This document shows, piece after piece, positions 46,222-57,526 of a DNA stretch of 64,000 bases. Each line of letters opens with the position of its first letter. Position 1 is the stretch's first letter. The DNA lies in the NCBI GenBank assembly GCA_905221615.1, contig CAJNDT010006013.1:471571-535570 (forward strand), written 5' to 3'. This DNA is from Symbiodinium sp. CCMP2592. Taxonomy: Eukaryota; Sar; Dinophyceae; Suessiales; Symbiodiniaceae. A program made the position numbers and the translations under genes. Under the pieces are notes generated by a model. The model was given only the letters and a program-made list of their open reading frames with translations. It searched no databases and was not told where the DNA came from.

Positions 46222-49200
46222 GATATAGACTGTTTGGAAGTCTTTGCCGGAATCAAGACCGTGGCAGAGGGCTATCGGCATCACAGAGGCATTATTGCCG
46301 CATGCTTTTATACTGCCGGCTAGCCCCGATATTCTGAGGTTCCATGGCTACGATGCCGCGACCTTTGAGATATCCGATGGACCCGAGCAAAATTTCCTCG
46401 GTGGCTTGGGTTTCGCCTTGGCCATCTCGCTTTGCCTTCGGTTGTGCACTCGTGCTGCTCTGCAGCATTTGGCTTGGACGCATACATATAGGGCAGTTCA
46501 GATACATGTGCTCATTGCTGTGTGCAGGGCGGATTGGCCTGGTTTGCACCAGTCTGCTCCAGCTGGGTCTGGATTTCGAGGCTGCGTGGCAGACAGATCT
46601 TCTGACAAGGCATGTGTTCTGTGCTGCGCATGCATCGTGCTCAGGGGCACGACCGGGCGAAACCATGCCTCTCCCATGGGAGACGAAAGTGTCCCGGTGG
46701 TGCGGGAGGGGAGTCTCGGCTTGCATTGGTCACAGTCCGATGTTGGAGATCGAACCATGCATGCTTGGCAGAGCGAGGCAGATGTGTGATTACTTTCTAG
46801 AGGTTCGAGGTTTCGCAGTTTCTGTTTCACCGGCTGTTGCGAGCACTGCCATGGCGGCAGAGCCCATGGAGTTGGAGAATATCCATGCCAAGCAAGTGCA
46901 AGAGTTGTCGTCTATCGGCTTGATCATATCGCTGTCGACCCCTGCTGGAAAGGAGGAGCTTAGAGTCTGTCTTTGTTGTTCAAGATGTTACAGTCACAGC
47001 ATGGAACTGCAAAAGAGGAGCAGATCAACCGAACCATCGAGCAGGGGTTGCCGATAGAGCTCATTTCGGGCGACTATGAGAATATGACGGCCGACGACCT
47101 CAGAGACAACTTCTTCGTTATGGTCAACGTGCTACGATATCCTCCCTTTCAGGTTCGCCCGCCCAGCCAAGAGGACCTGAAAGTAGAAGCCCCAAGTTGG
47201 AAACCGAATAGCCTCTGTCCTTAAGAGTAAGGAATCCCAGCACTGTTTGGTAACCAATTTTATGGGGTCAATGATGCTCAATAGCAGGAGGCGGCCATCA
47301 TTTTCGAGGCGTATTGGGACAAGAACCGGGCGAAACTCGGCGATAGCTGGGCCGATTCTACGACGCAAATCCATGTGCTGAAGCTTCAGCGTTTGTGGTC
47401 AACCTTGCGAAAGCTTTGGTCTTCAAGCGCCCACAGCCGATGCAACCAGATCCAGACACTCAAGAATATGATGGTGGCTAAAAGCAAGTTCAAGCCCAAG
47501 GAGGATTCTTCGAGCGATATTGCTGGCTCCTTTTGGGGTGACAGCGACGATGACGAGAAGGTGGATGAACCCGCTGATGCCCTATAGAATACACCCCATT
47601 AAAATGGAAACGGGGTGGGCGGGGTGGGCTGGGCCAGTTTCCAACTGTTGGGCTTCTAGGTTCCATACATACATGCATACATACCATATACCATACATCT
47701 CATACATACCATACATTTCATACATACACAGACACTAACAACACATAACGAAAAGCATGACCACGGAGAACCCCAAAGATCCAACCACAACCCGTAAACA
47801 CATAACTCAGAAAGCCTAGCAGCCCGCTTCTGGCGACCGATCGGGTCGACGGAGATGAGACGCCGGGCTCCGTCACACGACAGCATATATCATGAGGGTT
47901 CTGTTTGAACATATATGTATGCGCGAGCTCCGAGGCAGCAGAAGATCCGGGGAGTGAGGATGCTTTCGGCGAGATGCTTGATGATGTGTCTTAGACGCAT
48001 GTAGGTCTTCAAACATTTACTTTGCATGGCAGATGCTTAGTTATACGCATGTATGCAAAGGAAAAGTGGCTGGAAATGGAGCGAGCCAAATTCGATCGGC
48101 TCGTGGTGGCGGCCTGGTTATATCTGGTGACCGGATGAGTTGTGTTTTATTTGCATTCTAGCATGTACTGCAGGAAGATAATTGCGCGAAGGGCGACGAC
48201 TCCGAGCCGGATGTCAAGGAGTGCATGAGTGTCGAGTATAACTGCTATCCAGTTGTTCATGCAAGTACACAGGCTGCATCCTATGCTGGATCCTCGGACA
48301 GCGATGCTGTGACGAGCAACGTGAGCAAGAAGGAGATCTGAGTTAAATCCCGTCAGCATGGTTGCACACCTGCATTTTTAGAGGGGGGTGACACTTGGGT
48401 GCAGAAGAAGCCGGACTGCCACGATAGCGATGTCGACAGCTCGCCAGAGCCGCCGAAGAAGGACCATTCGGTCTAGAGATTCTAGAGATTTCGACTTGGC
48501 GAACCTGCCAGCACAATGAGTTTTGTGTCCAGGAGCAATCGGATTCCGAGATGGACGAGACCAGCTCGAGAACTGGCGCAAGGAGGTAGTGGCTTCAGCA
48601 CGCGAGCTGGATCACGTGCATATGTGAGTCGTTCCAACGCAGGACGATAGTTTCGATGAAGCCGAGATCTTGCGCCTGTGTGAGAAGGCCATGGGCAGCC
48701 CAGCCATGTGTTGCGATACATATCACCGAGAATGATGCAGGACGAGCCAGTGGCTGGCAGCTCCATGCTTGGGGAGGAGTGCTGAGCTTGAGTATAAGCG
48801 CTAAAGCTTTGCTGGTGATTGTGCGATTCCATGCAGGAGCGAGACCGGATTGAAGAGAGGGCCATGGATGAGCGCATTGCTCGGGGCTCTGCCATGCGAC
48901 CAGAGGCGACGGATACATATCGAGGGATGGATAAGGATCCATGTGCACAGATACAGTATACATGCAAACACCAGTTATAAACACACATGTGCATGCGATT
49001 ATAAGCACACAGACCACGCACAGTTGCAACACTCTGCCTGAAAGGCCGGTTGTGCAGTGTGAGTATACTTAGATTCTGTGCATATCACCGCAACACTGTG
49101 TAGCCTCGATCCTTTGTGGGTTTGAAACATCCGACGGTTTGCAGATGGTTGCGGGGCTTTGATTCCGGAGAATATGCTAGTTTGGTTATGATCACAGGCA

Positions 49201-51110
49201 CGGTCCTTATATATATATATATATATATACTTTTTATTATAGATCTATACAAAACGAAGTATAGTCGCGCTATTCTAATGTCTACTAGTACCACTGCGCT
49301 TCTGCGACCACCACCACCACCACCACCACCACCACCACCACCGCCGCCACCACCACCACCACCACCACCACCACCACCACCACCACACACCACCACCACC
49401 ACCACTACCACCACCACCACGACCACGACCACCGCCACGCAGTTTCCAGGTTTGGTCCAAGGTTTTTTAGCTCCCTGCCAGGTCCCGGATGATGATTTCC
49501 AGAAACGCATGGAGGAGCTGGCAGCGAACCCACCGCCACCGGCCATTGTGGAGACCAAAAGAGGCGGGCCGAAGACACCCAAAAGGTCGACGAGTTCGCG
49601 GAAGGATGATGAGCCGTCAAGGTCACGGTCACGATCGAAGAGTGCTAACAAGTATGTGCTAAAGGAACCGACGGATGAAGAGATCAGTCAATCCTTTTTG
49701 CCGGAGTACCAGCACTTGCTGGACGTGCTCCCCCACAGCCTCTACCCCCGCAGCTGCAAGCATGGCAACCACTCCTACACGCAGTGTCTCGTCTAATTGT
49801 TTTGGGTATCACCGTTCGCAGACGGAAGTTCCTAAATTCCAGTTCATAAATCCAGTGAAGTATGGCATTCAAAGTTCTTGGGTCTGTGTGCAATGGGAGC
49901 TTTGTGGGTTTAGGCTTTGGAGCCATTGTGACCCACACAGAACCCTCCCCGGCCGGTCCTGTAAAAATGACTCATGTCGACAACCTCCACCAGGAATACT
50001 TCTCCCAAGCCCAAACCCCAAGAGCATCATGGCGAGTCTAAGTAGAGCTAGTCTCATAATTATATCCAACCGATCCCGGTTTTTGATTTTGCCGAACTAT
50101 GACGCCTGAAATTGCCTACAGGCTGGAATGGATGAGACCCTGATGCCTCTCGAGCACTGCTGCCACTGTAGATGGAACTCTGCAAATCATCGACAGGGCA
50201 TATACTTGAAGATGCCGACCTTTTGGTCGATTTCTAGGACATAGACTTCGATTGATGTTGGCGGGCCGATGGTGATAGATTCCATCTCATCCAAGAGCAT
50301 TCTTATTTGTTTTTCAAGTGCAGCAGGTATTGTGGCACAACTGTCCTAAGGCAGCCTCGGGCCATGCTTCGTACTATGTTGCCGTCTCTAGAGTATATCG
50401 ATTTCATTATGGATGAATGCATGCTTCCAGACTGTTGGCAAGATGCACATCGTGCAACATGGGCCGTTGACTCCGCAGACATCCATCGATGTTACTGCGC
50501 GGTATTGCAATCTGCCGTTGAAAAAACATGTGTGACCTCCATGGTGGCTGCATGGGTACTAGAAAAAGAAATGTGCATGGCACACGGGCTCAGATCAATT
50601 ATGTGGTTTGGCGGCCATCCGGTTGATCTGCATGAATGTATCACTGTGTTGCTGGGGTATCGAAGCTACAAAGTCAGTTTGCAAAGTTTCCTATGGAAGT
50701 GCACACGCGCGTCGCGAAGCATGTCTTGCGATCACTCTCGAAACTTAGATGCCTGTTGTGATTATGGTGTTCTATAGGCTTGGGGTATAGTTTTCGAATT
50801 CCAAGCTTCTTCTTCTTTGGCAAGACTTCCGGTTTGCATCGTTTTAATGCTTCTTGTTCGCTGGCATGCATGCATATAGTTCTGTTATAGCTGTTAGGGG
50901 CAGGATTTCTTAGCAGCTGTGTATAGTGCGGTTTCCTCGTGCTGGGTATAGGAGGGTTTCTGGTTTGCATGTTTTTAATGCTTCTTGTTCCCTGGCATGC
51001 ATGCCGGGCATACGGTGTGGTGGACGCTATAGCTGCCAGTGCATATGTATATATACATGCATATACATACATATACATATATCTATATACATATATATAT
51101 ATATATACAC

Positions 51111-51168
<58 letters not shown>

Positions 51169-52636
51169 ATATACTCATGGCGTCCTGCAAGTATATCCGA
51201 GGAATCTTCGGAAAGCGCGGGTGGAAGTGCTTCTCCGACAGCGAGCTTTCAAACCGAAGGCGAATGTGCACCGAAGGCGAATGTGCAGGGAGAGCCGATC
51301 CACTGCCGATCGTTTCTAGGCAGAACTAATCTAATCGAAATGATTGGCCGTGTTCCCATGCATGCTACAGAACAGCGTGTGCTCAGGATATCCTTTCAAG
51401 ACGATGCGCAGACTGCGTGGGTGGCTGTGAAGAAAGCTATCGGCTTGGAGGACGAGTGATCTTGCTGGGTCGCAGCACAGGGGGCCTGCACTATAGCTGT
51501 GCAGCAGTTTTGATAGACGAAATCGAACCGATCACGAAACATCATGTGTTTCTCGCTACTCGGCGCTTCCGGGGAAAGGCTCTGCCGAAAAAGGGTTTGC
51601 ATGCAGAGACCTGCCTAACGTAGGTTTGGGACCATGCTCGTGTAATTGCTTTGGTGCATGCGATTAAGGTGACTGAAACGAACTTAAATTAAGCCCAAGC
51701 CGCTTCATCTAAAACCTATAACCCTTAAGGCCGCTCTAGTGCTCCCTGAACCCACAGAGTCCGGAAACAAAGCCCAACAAAAAAAACATTTATCTCTAAA
51801 GACTTCCACAAACCCTGATCGAAGCCCTCAATACCATTTTCTGCCGCAACAAACCCTCGTCTCCGAAGCTTTCCAGCGGTGCACCCAAGGAATATCATGG
51901 TGAATCGATTGGTCATCCTACTGTACTTCCTGTCGGAGCTTGGTGTGCCGTGGTGTGTGGAACAACCTCAATCGAGTTTGTTGGAGTTGGCCCCCAGCTA
52001 CCAATGGTTGTGTGACCGCTTCGATGTTTGGAAGGCTAGGCTGCATGCATGGGTCATGCATGTGGATTCTTCACGGTTGTACCAGCCATGTTGACAGGCC
52101 TTCGTGTGGCTGGGCTCCTATGGAGGTATCAGTAGGCATCTGAGATTCTGCGGCGGTTCTAGAGAAGCTGCTGTATTTACAATTTATGTCAGTTGCGAAG
52201 TATGCAAGGTCCCAAACCTACGGTCCTTTACAGCAATTACCGATTCGTGGGACAATTGCAGCTACCACTCCCAGCCAACGCGGTGTGGGAAGCGGATATG
52301 GTAACGAGGCAGGATCCGGAGTGCATGTCGCGCGTTAAACAACGGAACCCAAGCAGGACTCGAGATGGCCATGTGGAGAAGGTGACGGGTTCCCACGACC
52401 TGAAACTTTCACAACATTATCCGACTATGTTCGGGAGAGCTGTGGCTGAGCTCTTCATCAGCAAGAAGGATCATGCAATAATAGTGATTGAAGAGTTTCA
52501 GCATACACCCTCAAATTTGCATTTCGTGCAACGGCAGGACGAAATAGCGAGCTGCATTCAAGAGAAACGGCCCCTAGTCTCAATTGATTTTCTTTGCGGG
52601 TGTGCTTTGAGGGATGCATGCACAAATCGATCCTAG
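46222..52636 (+). CDS. EVFAG-family dinoflagellate protein, seven visible exons with a 5.2-kb intron (gene A)
   Basis: Exons: 46222-46286 ([19 protein letters not shown]), 46339-46471 ([20 protein letters not shown]), 46528-46580 ([18 protein letters not shown]), 46645-46710 ([19 protein letters not shown]), 51890-52034 ([20 protein letters not shown] then [12 protein letters not shown]), 52099-52126 ([10 protein letters not shown], 28 bp) and 52209-52636 ([16 protein letters not shown] ... [20 protein letters not shown]). Frame is continuous throughout. Donors are GC after exons 2, 3 and 5, GA after exon 4 and GT after exon 6. I recall the order EVFAG, CSSW, TTGR, EQP-SS, WLG-GG, LK-SQ-YP-FG from many uncharacterised Symbiodinium proteins. 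Where the last exon ends after AELFISKK is uncertain. No biochemical role is known to me. Confidence 0.65.
46851..49796 (+). CDS. Multi-exon hypothetical protein nested in an intron of gene A (gene B)
   Basis: Candidate exons: 46851 onward ([20 protein letters not shown]), about 46973-47152 ([20 protein letters not shown] ... VLRYPPFQ), 47288-about 47561 ([20 protein letters not shown] ... [18 protein letters not shown]), about 48062-48100 ([13 protein letters not shown]), about 48174-48218 ([15 protein letters not shown]), about 48534-48590 ([16 protein letters not shown]), about 48839-48900 ([15 protein letters not shown]) and about 49442-49796 ([20 protein letters not shown] ... [20 protein letters not shown], ending YTQCLV). 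The intron 47153-47287 is clean GT-AG. The join of the first two exons is unclear (only about 30 bp and a frame change). All exons lie inside 46711-51889. Charged, RS-containing, probably disordered; function unknown. Confidence 0.45.
49303..49440 (+). repeat. (CAC)n / (CCA)n microsatellite
   Basis: About 40 CAC triplets with CGC and ACACAC breaks, immediately before the last exon of gene B. Confidence 0.97.
49797..51080 (+). other. Remainder of the long intron; open frame at 50307-50777 of unknown status
   Basis: A 156-codon frame includes [20 protein letters not shown] and [17 protein letters not shown]. It has no splice context I trust, but its composition is protein-like. Confidence 0.25.
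51081..51172. repeat. (TA)n microsatellite
   Basis: Nearly uninterrupted TA over about 90 bp, within the long intron of gene A. Confidence 0.95.
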
Positions 52637-52847
52637 CTTCCAGGACGAACCTCGCGCACAAGAAGGCCCGCGAAGTCAAGGACTGTGGGCAGGGAAGGGG
52701 TTCGAGAATTCAGGTGCCTCGCTCGCTAGTAGCCTGGATGCATGTGAACGCTCCTCTATCATGGCTTAAGGACTATGAATGAACATGTTTGTGTTTGCTT
52801 GCATGTATGATCTGCAACTGTTAGAATACTCCCAAGTTATGTGTATA

Positions 52848-53165
<318 letters not shown>

Positions 53166-53267
53166 ATAGTCAAACATGGTACTATGTAGTATGTACTGGA
53201 AATAGTAGCAAAACTAAATCTAGCTGCCAATACTGGGGAGTGTGTGCCCCCGCTAGCTTTTCTGGCC

Positions 53268-53843
53268 ATGGCCTCGGCTGGAGATGTTGACTGGGCATAC
53301 TGTTCTACTCCGACCTGTCGTCTACGCTATGCTGTCAACGGTCACAGACACTGTTGTACTGCATGCCGTAGCACACGTGGACGAGACCATACAAGACGAT
53401 GCTTGCATATGCAGTGCCGCCTGCGGAACATCTACCAAAATGAGATGCGGTACACTGAGTGCGAATGCTACACGACACAATGCAACCGCACAGCCGGTGT
53501 GGGCTTCAGTTGCTGCTGCTCTACATGTTTCGAGAGCCGGGGACGTGTGCACTCACGCCGTTGTCAGTCTCGTACATATCAACGTGAGGTTTCTGTGACG
53601 GCGGCTGATCCTATGAACCGAGGAGATCAACTTAGTACGGGGGCTTCGAGCTCCCAAGCAGGGACTTCCTCACAAGGGAATGTAGAACACATGGCTCCCA
53701 TCGCATTGGGGAATGACTCCGAGATTAACACCGATGGAATCAGAGAGGAGGCCTGTCTCAGTCTGGAATCTCACCCCTGGAACGAGCAGTGGCCCGAAGA
53801 AACAAATCACGAGGATCAGTTCGATTTTGAGAGTATGGACTGA
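53268..53843 (+). CDS. Cys/His-rich protein with two zinc-binding-like repeats
   Basis: 191 residues from the ATG at 53268 (MASAGDVDWAYCSTPTC). Repeat 1 is CSTPTCRLRYAVNGHRHCCT with ACRSTRGRDHTRRC; repeat 2 is CYTTQCNRTAGVGFSCCCST with CFESRGRVHSRRC. A Ser/Thr-rich linker and an acidic tail ending ESMD follow. It has the same motif order and end as 24306-24791, on the opposite strand and 29 kb away. Single exon as far as seen. Metal binding is inferred. Confidence 0.65.
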   Translation: MASAGDVDWAYCSTPTCRLRYAVNGHRHCCTACRSTRGRDHTRRCLHMQCRLRNIYQNEMRYTECECYTTQCNRTAGVGFSCCCSTCFESRGRVHSRRCQSRTYQREVSVTAADPMNRGDQLSTGASSSQAGTSSQGNVEHMAPIALGNDSEINTDGIREEACLSLESHPWNEQWPEETNHEDQFDFESMD

Positions 53844-53961
53844 ATGATTCCTGGCGGTCTCAGAGTTTAGCTGTCGGCGAACCTATACGATGCGGTTGCA
53901 AAACAGGGAATCGAGCGATGGGTCTACCCCCCGTCTCCATCTCTATCTCTTCCAGGTTTTG

Positions 53962-53964
<3 letters not shown>

Positions 53965-53993
<29 letters not shown>

Positions 53994-54005
53994 CCTCTCT
54001 CTCTT

Positions 54006-54100
<95 letters not shown>
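53965..54100 (+). repeat. (CT)n microsatellite
   Basis: About 65 CT units with one TTTGT break. Confidence 0.98.
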
Positions 54101-54104
<4 letters not shown>

Positions 54105-54179
54105 AGCCTCTGGAGCTCTCTGTATATGTGTACGATTATCTATTAAGTCGTTCTCGTAATTTATAGCACTAGTACTAGC

Positions 54180-54183
54180 TATA

Positions 54184-54247
<64 letters not shown>

Positions 54248-54255
54248 GCTACTAG

Positions 54256-54294
<39 letters not shown>

Positions 54295-54587
54295 GACTAC
54301 TGCTACTTCTACTACCTACTACTATTTGTACTGGTAGCAGTACTACTACTACTGCTGCTACTGCCGCTGCCACTGCCACACTATATGTCACTATGATTAC
54401 TAGTATTCCTGCTGCTGCTTGTGCTACTGCTACTAGGACTACTCCTATAGCTATACTGCTGCTGCTACATGATACTGGTACTGCTAATACGAATATGACT
54501 AGTCCTATTCCTGCTGCTTCTGCTTCTGCCCACTCCTACTCCTACTACTGCTACTGCTACTACTACTACTACTACTACTACTACTAT

Positions 54588-54618
<31 letters not shown>

Positions 54619-54625
54619 GCTACTG

Positions 54626-54672
<47 letters not shown>

Positions 54673-54715
54673 GCTACTGCTACTGCTACTGCTACTGCTA
54701 CTGCTACCTACTAAC
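54180..54715 (+). repeat. (TAC/TGC)n microsatellite block
   Basis: Long ACT/TAC arrays at 54186-54300 and 54540-54715 with GCTACT blocks. A CCGCTGCCACTG run follows at 54908-54950. Confidence 0.97.
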
Positions 54716-55199
54716 ACGAATACTTGAAAGTCCCTGACGGAGGCCGCTGCAAGATTGCTCAGGCCACTGTGCAAGTTGCAACAAATCGTTGGACGACAGC
54801 ATGGTTGCCTGGATCTGTGAACGACGACGTCTTCATGTGCATGCGCGCATCATATATATGTAACATAGATGTACCGAGTTTATGCTACCGCCACTACATA
54901 TATAACTACTGCCGCTGCCACTGCCGCTGCCACTGCCGCTGCCACTGCTGCCAGAACTAGTTGCCTATAGCACCACGTGGCCTTGCTAGTTGCTATACTA
55001 CACTACTGGTGTCGATCGTTGTATGGCTAGACTTGTCTACACAACTTTGAGCCATGGGTATAGGTTAACGGGAGAGCAAACCTATAGATCATAGTCCGGG
55101 GGCAAGAATCAACACGCGCGACACTGCGGGTAAACTATTGGCCGAGGGTTGAAGTATAGTTTTCAGGGCACCGGTTGATCGAGTCATGCATTAATTTCC

Positions 55200-55385
55200 T
55201 GTAATATATATATATATATATATTGTCTTTATATACATATTCTATTATATATGATAATCCAGATTATGTATGATATATATTGTATTATAATATTATGTGT
55301 ATATATATATATATATGTATGTATCTATATATATATATATATATATATATTCTAATCATATATATATATATATATATATGATACT
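55200..55385. repeat. (TA)n-rich stretch
   Basis: Several TA runs at 55204-55224, 55300-55320, 55327-55350 and 55360-55380. Confidence 0.9.
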
Positions 55386-55427
55386 CCAGATCGAGTTCTT
55401 TATCTTACTGGTGAAATCACGGAGCCG

Positions 55428-55660
55428 GGTTCATGCAATTCACACATTCACGGGTTCCCTTGTCAGTATTCACGGATTCACGGGTTCCCTGGTTCATTGC
55501 ATTCACGGATTCACGGGTTCTCTTGTCACTATTCATGGATTCACGGGTTCTTTGGTTGAATCGCATTCACGGGTTCACGGGCTCCCTGGGTCTATCCCAT
55601 TCACGGATTCACGGGTTCACGCTTTCACGTGTTCTCTCGCGCGAGTTCACGGATCATGTG
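55428..55660 (+). repeat. Tandem repeat with TTCACGG core
   Basis: Units of about 33-39 bp carrying ATTCACGGATTCACGGGTTC. About seven copies; a frame reading IHGFTGSLV repeats through part of it. A related GTGAAA array lies at 56160-56222. Confidence 0.85.
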
Positions 55661-56350
55661 CTGTATATATAGGTTAAGTAGTTCTAGGGTTTAGTGTACA
55701 CCGGGTTAGGTTTGGGGCTCAATTTCGGGTTTTAAAATCTATGCTTCTGCGAGCTTCGGCCGGGATAAGTGCTTTGGTCTTGTCGAACTCCGGGATTGGT
55801 TTCGGTACGATGCCTTACAAGCCCCGTGAACAATTGGAACCCTCAACTCGGTGTATGCAGGCATGTTATACCTCTATAGGCCCGAATAAGAACCTCGAGG
55901 ATCCCATGTAACAACACCTAACCTTATAACGCATATACTGCACCGCGTGTCCTGGCATACAAAGTAGGTTTAGTCTGGGAAATTCAGCACGAAGTTCACC
56001 CAAAGCTTCAGTTCTCTGTCTGCAGGACATCGGATGGGCGAGAAAGGCCGATCTCAGAAGTGTGATCCGGGAGCTCGCTTGATGGATGCAACAGGTTTTG
56101 CAGTTCGGAGGGAATTCGGTCGAAATCCTGGTGCAAACCTTAAGATTATAGCATAACCAGGCAAAAGCGTGAAAGCGTGAAAATAGCGTGAAAGTAGCGT
56201 GAAAAGGCGTGAAAATTCACGGTTTTGGATTTGGACCGAATTGGACTCAATTTGCTTCACTTGGGTCGGGTTAAGTGTTGCTTTAGCAGCACATCGACCC
56301 GAGTTTGTGGCCGAAGACTTAGCTAAAAGCCTTTCGAAGCTACAAAACAT
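55661..56350. other. Spacer, no exon seen
   Basis: Holds a TTTAGGG-like tract near 55685 and the GCGTGAAA array (56160-56222). Confidence 0.4.
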
Positions 56351-56491
56351 GTGCTGCTGGCTTCCTCGGTCGATCGGATGCACCTAGGCGAGGATGTTTA
56401 CTTACAGGGGTCCATTGCTTCATCGAAGGCGGCCATTTGTGGCCCAGGTTTTTCAAGTGCAGTTGGTATTCCTCGCGAATTCCACCACGAT

Positions 56492-57495
56492 ATGGCTGTG
56501 CCGAGCAAACGCTTACGACAGAAGGCGACCGTGGAGCCCGATGCAGGAGACAAGAATCCCGGCATGCTGAAGAGCCCCAACCCTCGAAAGCTGAAAAAGG
56601 CGAAGGCCGAGTTGAAAGCTGTGGAGGGGCTAGCTTCGGCAAGCTCAACGACGGCGAGCTCCCCAGGGATCTTGAAAAGATCGCCCTCTGTGGATAAGAT
56701 TGCTAAGAAGCTTAGCTTTGGGACACCGACGGTGCACTCGATCGAAGCCAGCAACACCCCGAAGACGACGAAGATGAGCCCCGAACGTGCGAGGGAAGTT
56801 CTTGAGGCTATCAAGGTAGCCCAGGGCAGCGAGTCCAGCGAGGCCCGACCGGGAGCGTGTAATCTATGTGGTGTATGGTCGTTGCATTACACTCAACACG
56901 TGCATTTGTGAATCCGAAACCCTAACACCCCTTGGCCCATTAATCCGTAACCTTCACGGTCTACCTGTTTAATTGCCCCCGATCCAGGACGAGAAGCACA
57001 CGGCGGCAGAGACGACCAAGGTGCCTATAATATGCTCTATTATTGTACATATATATATATACTATATGTCTGTGTATGTATCTATGTACATACATACATA
57101 CATACATACATGTATATATATATATATATATAGATCTTCGTGTGTGTGTGTGTGTGTGTGTGCATGTGTGTGTGAGGCACCCCAAAAAAAGCTATGTTAG
57201 TTGCTACCACCTGTAGTTGCTGCTATGTATAAATTAATGTATGCAGTGTATACGGTATGTATGTGCCGTATCGCTATAGCACTCTATACATATATATATA
57301 TATATATGTGAACACACACATATATATATATATAAATATAAAGACACACAGTTTCCACCATGTGGGAAATCGTAAACTATATATATATATAGTACATTAG
57401 CACACACACACAGACACACACGTAAAACACACACACACACGCGCGCACACACACTCACACACATACATACATACATACATACAGATATATATATA

Positions 57496-57526
<31 letters not shown>

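Noticed and set aside
49085..49651. Minus-strand 188-codon frame with a poly-Gly/Val core
   Set aside because: It is the antisense of the CAC array and of the last exon of gene B.
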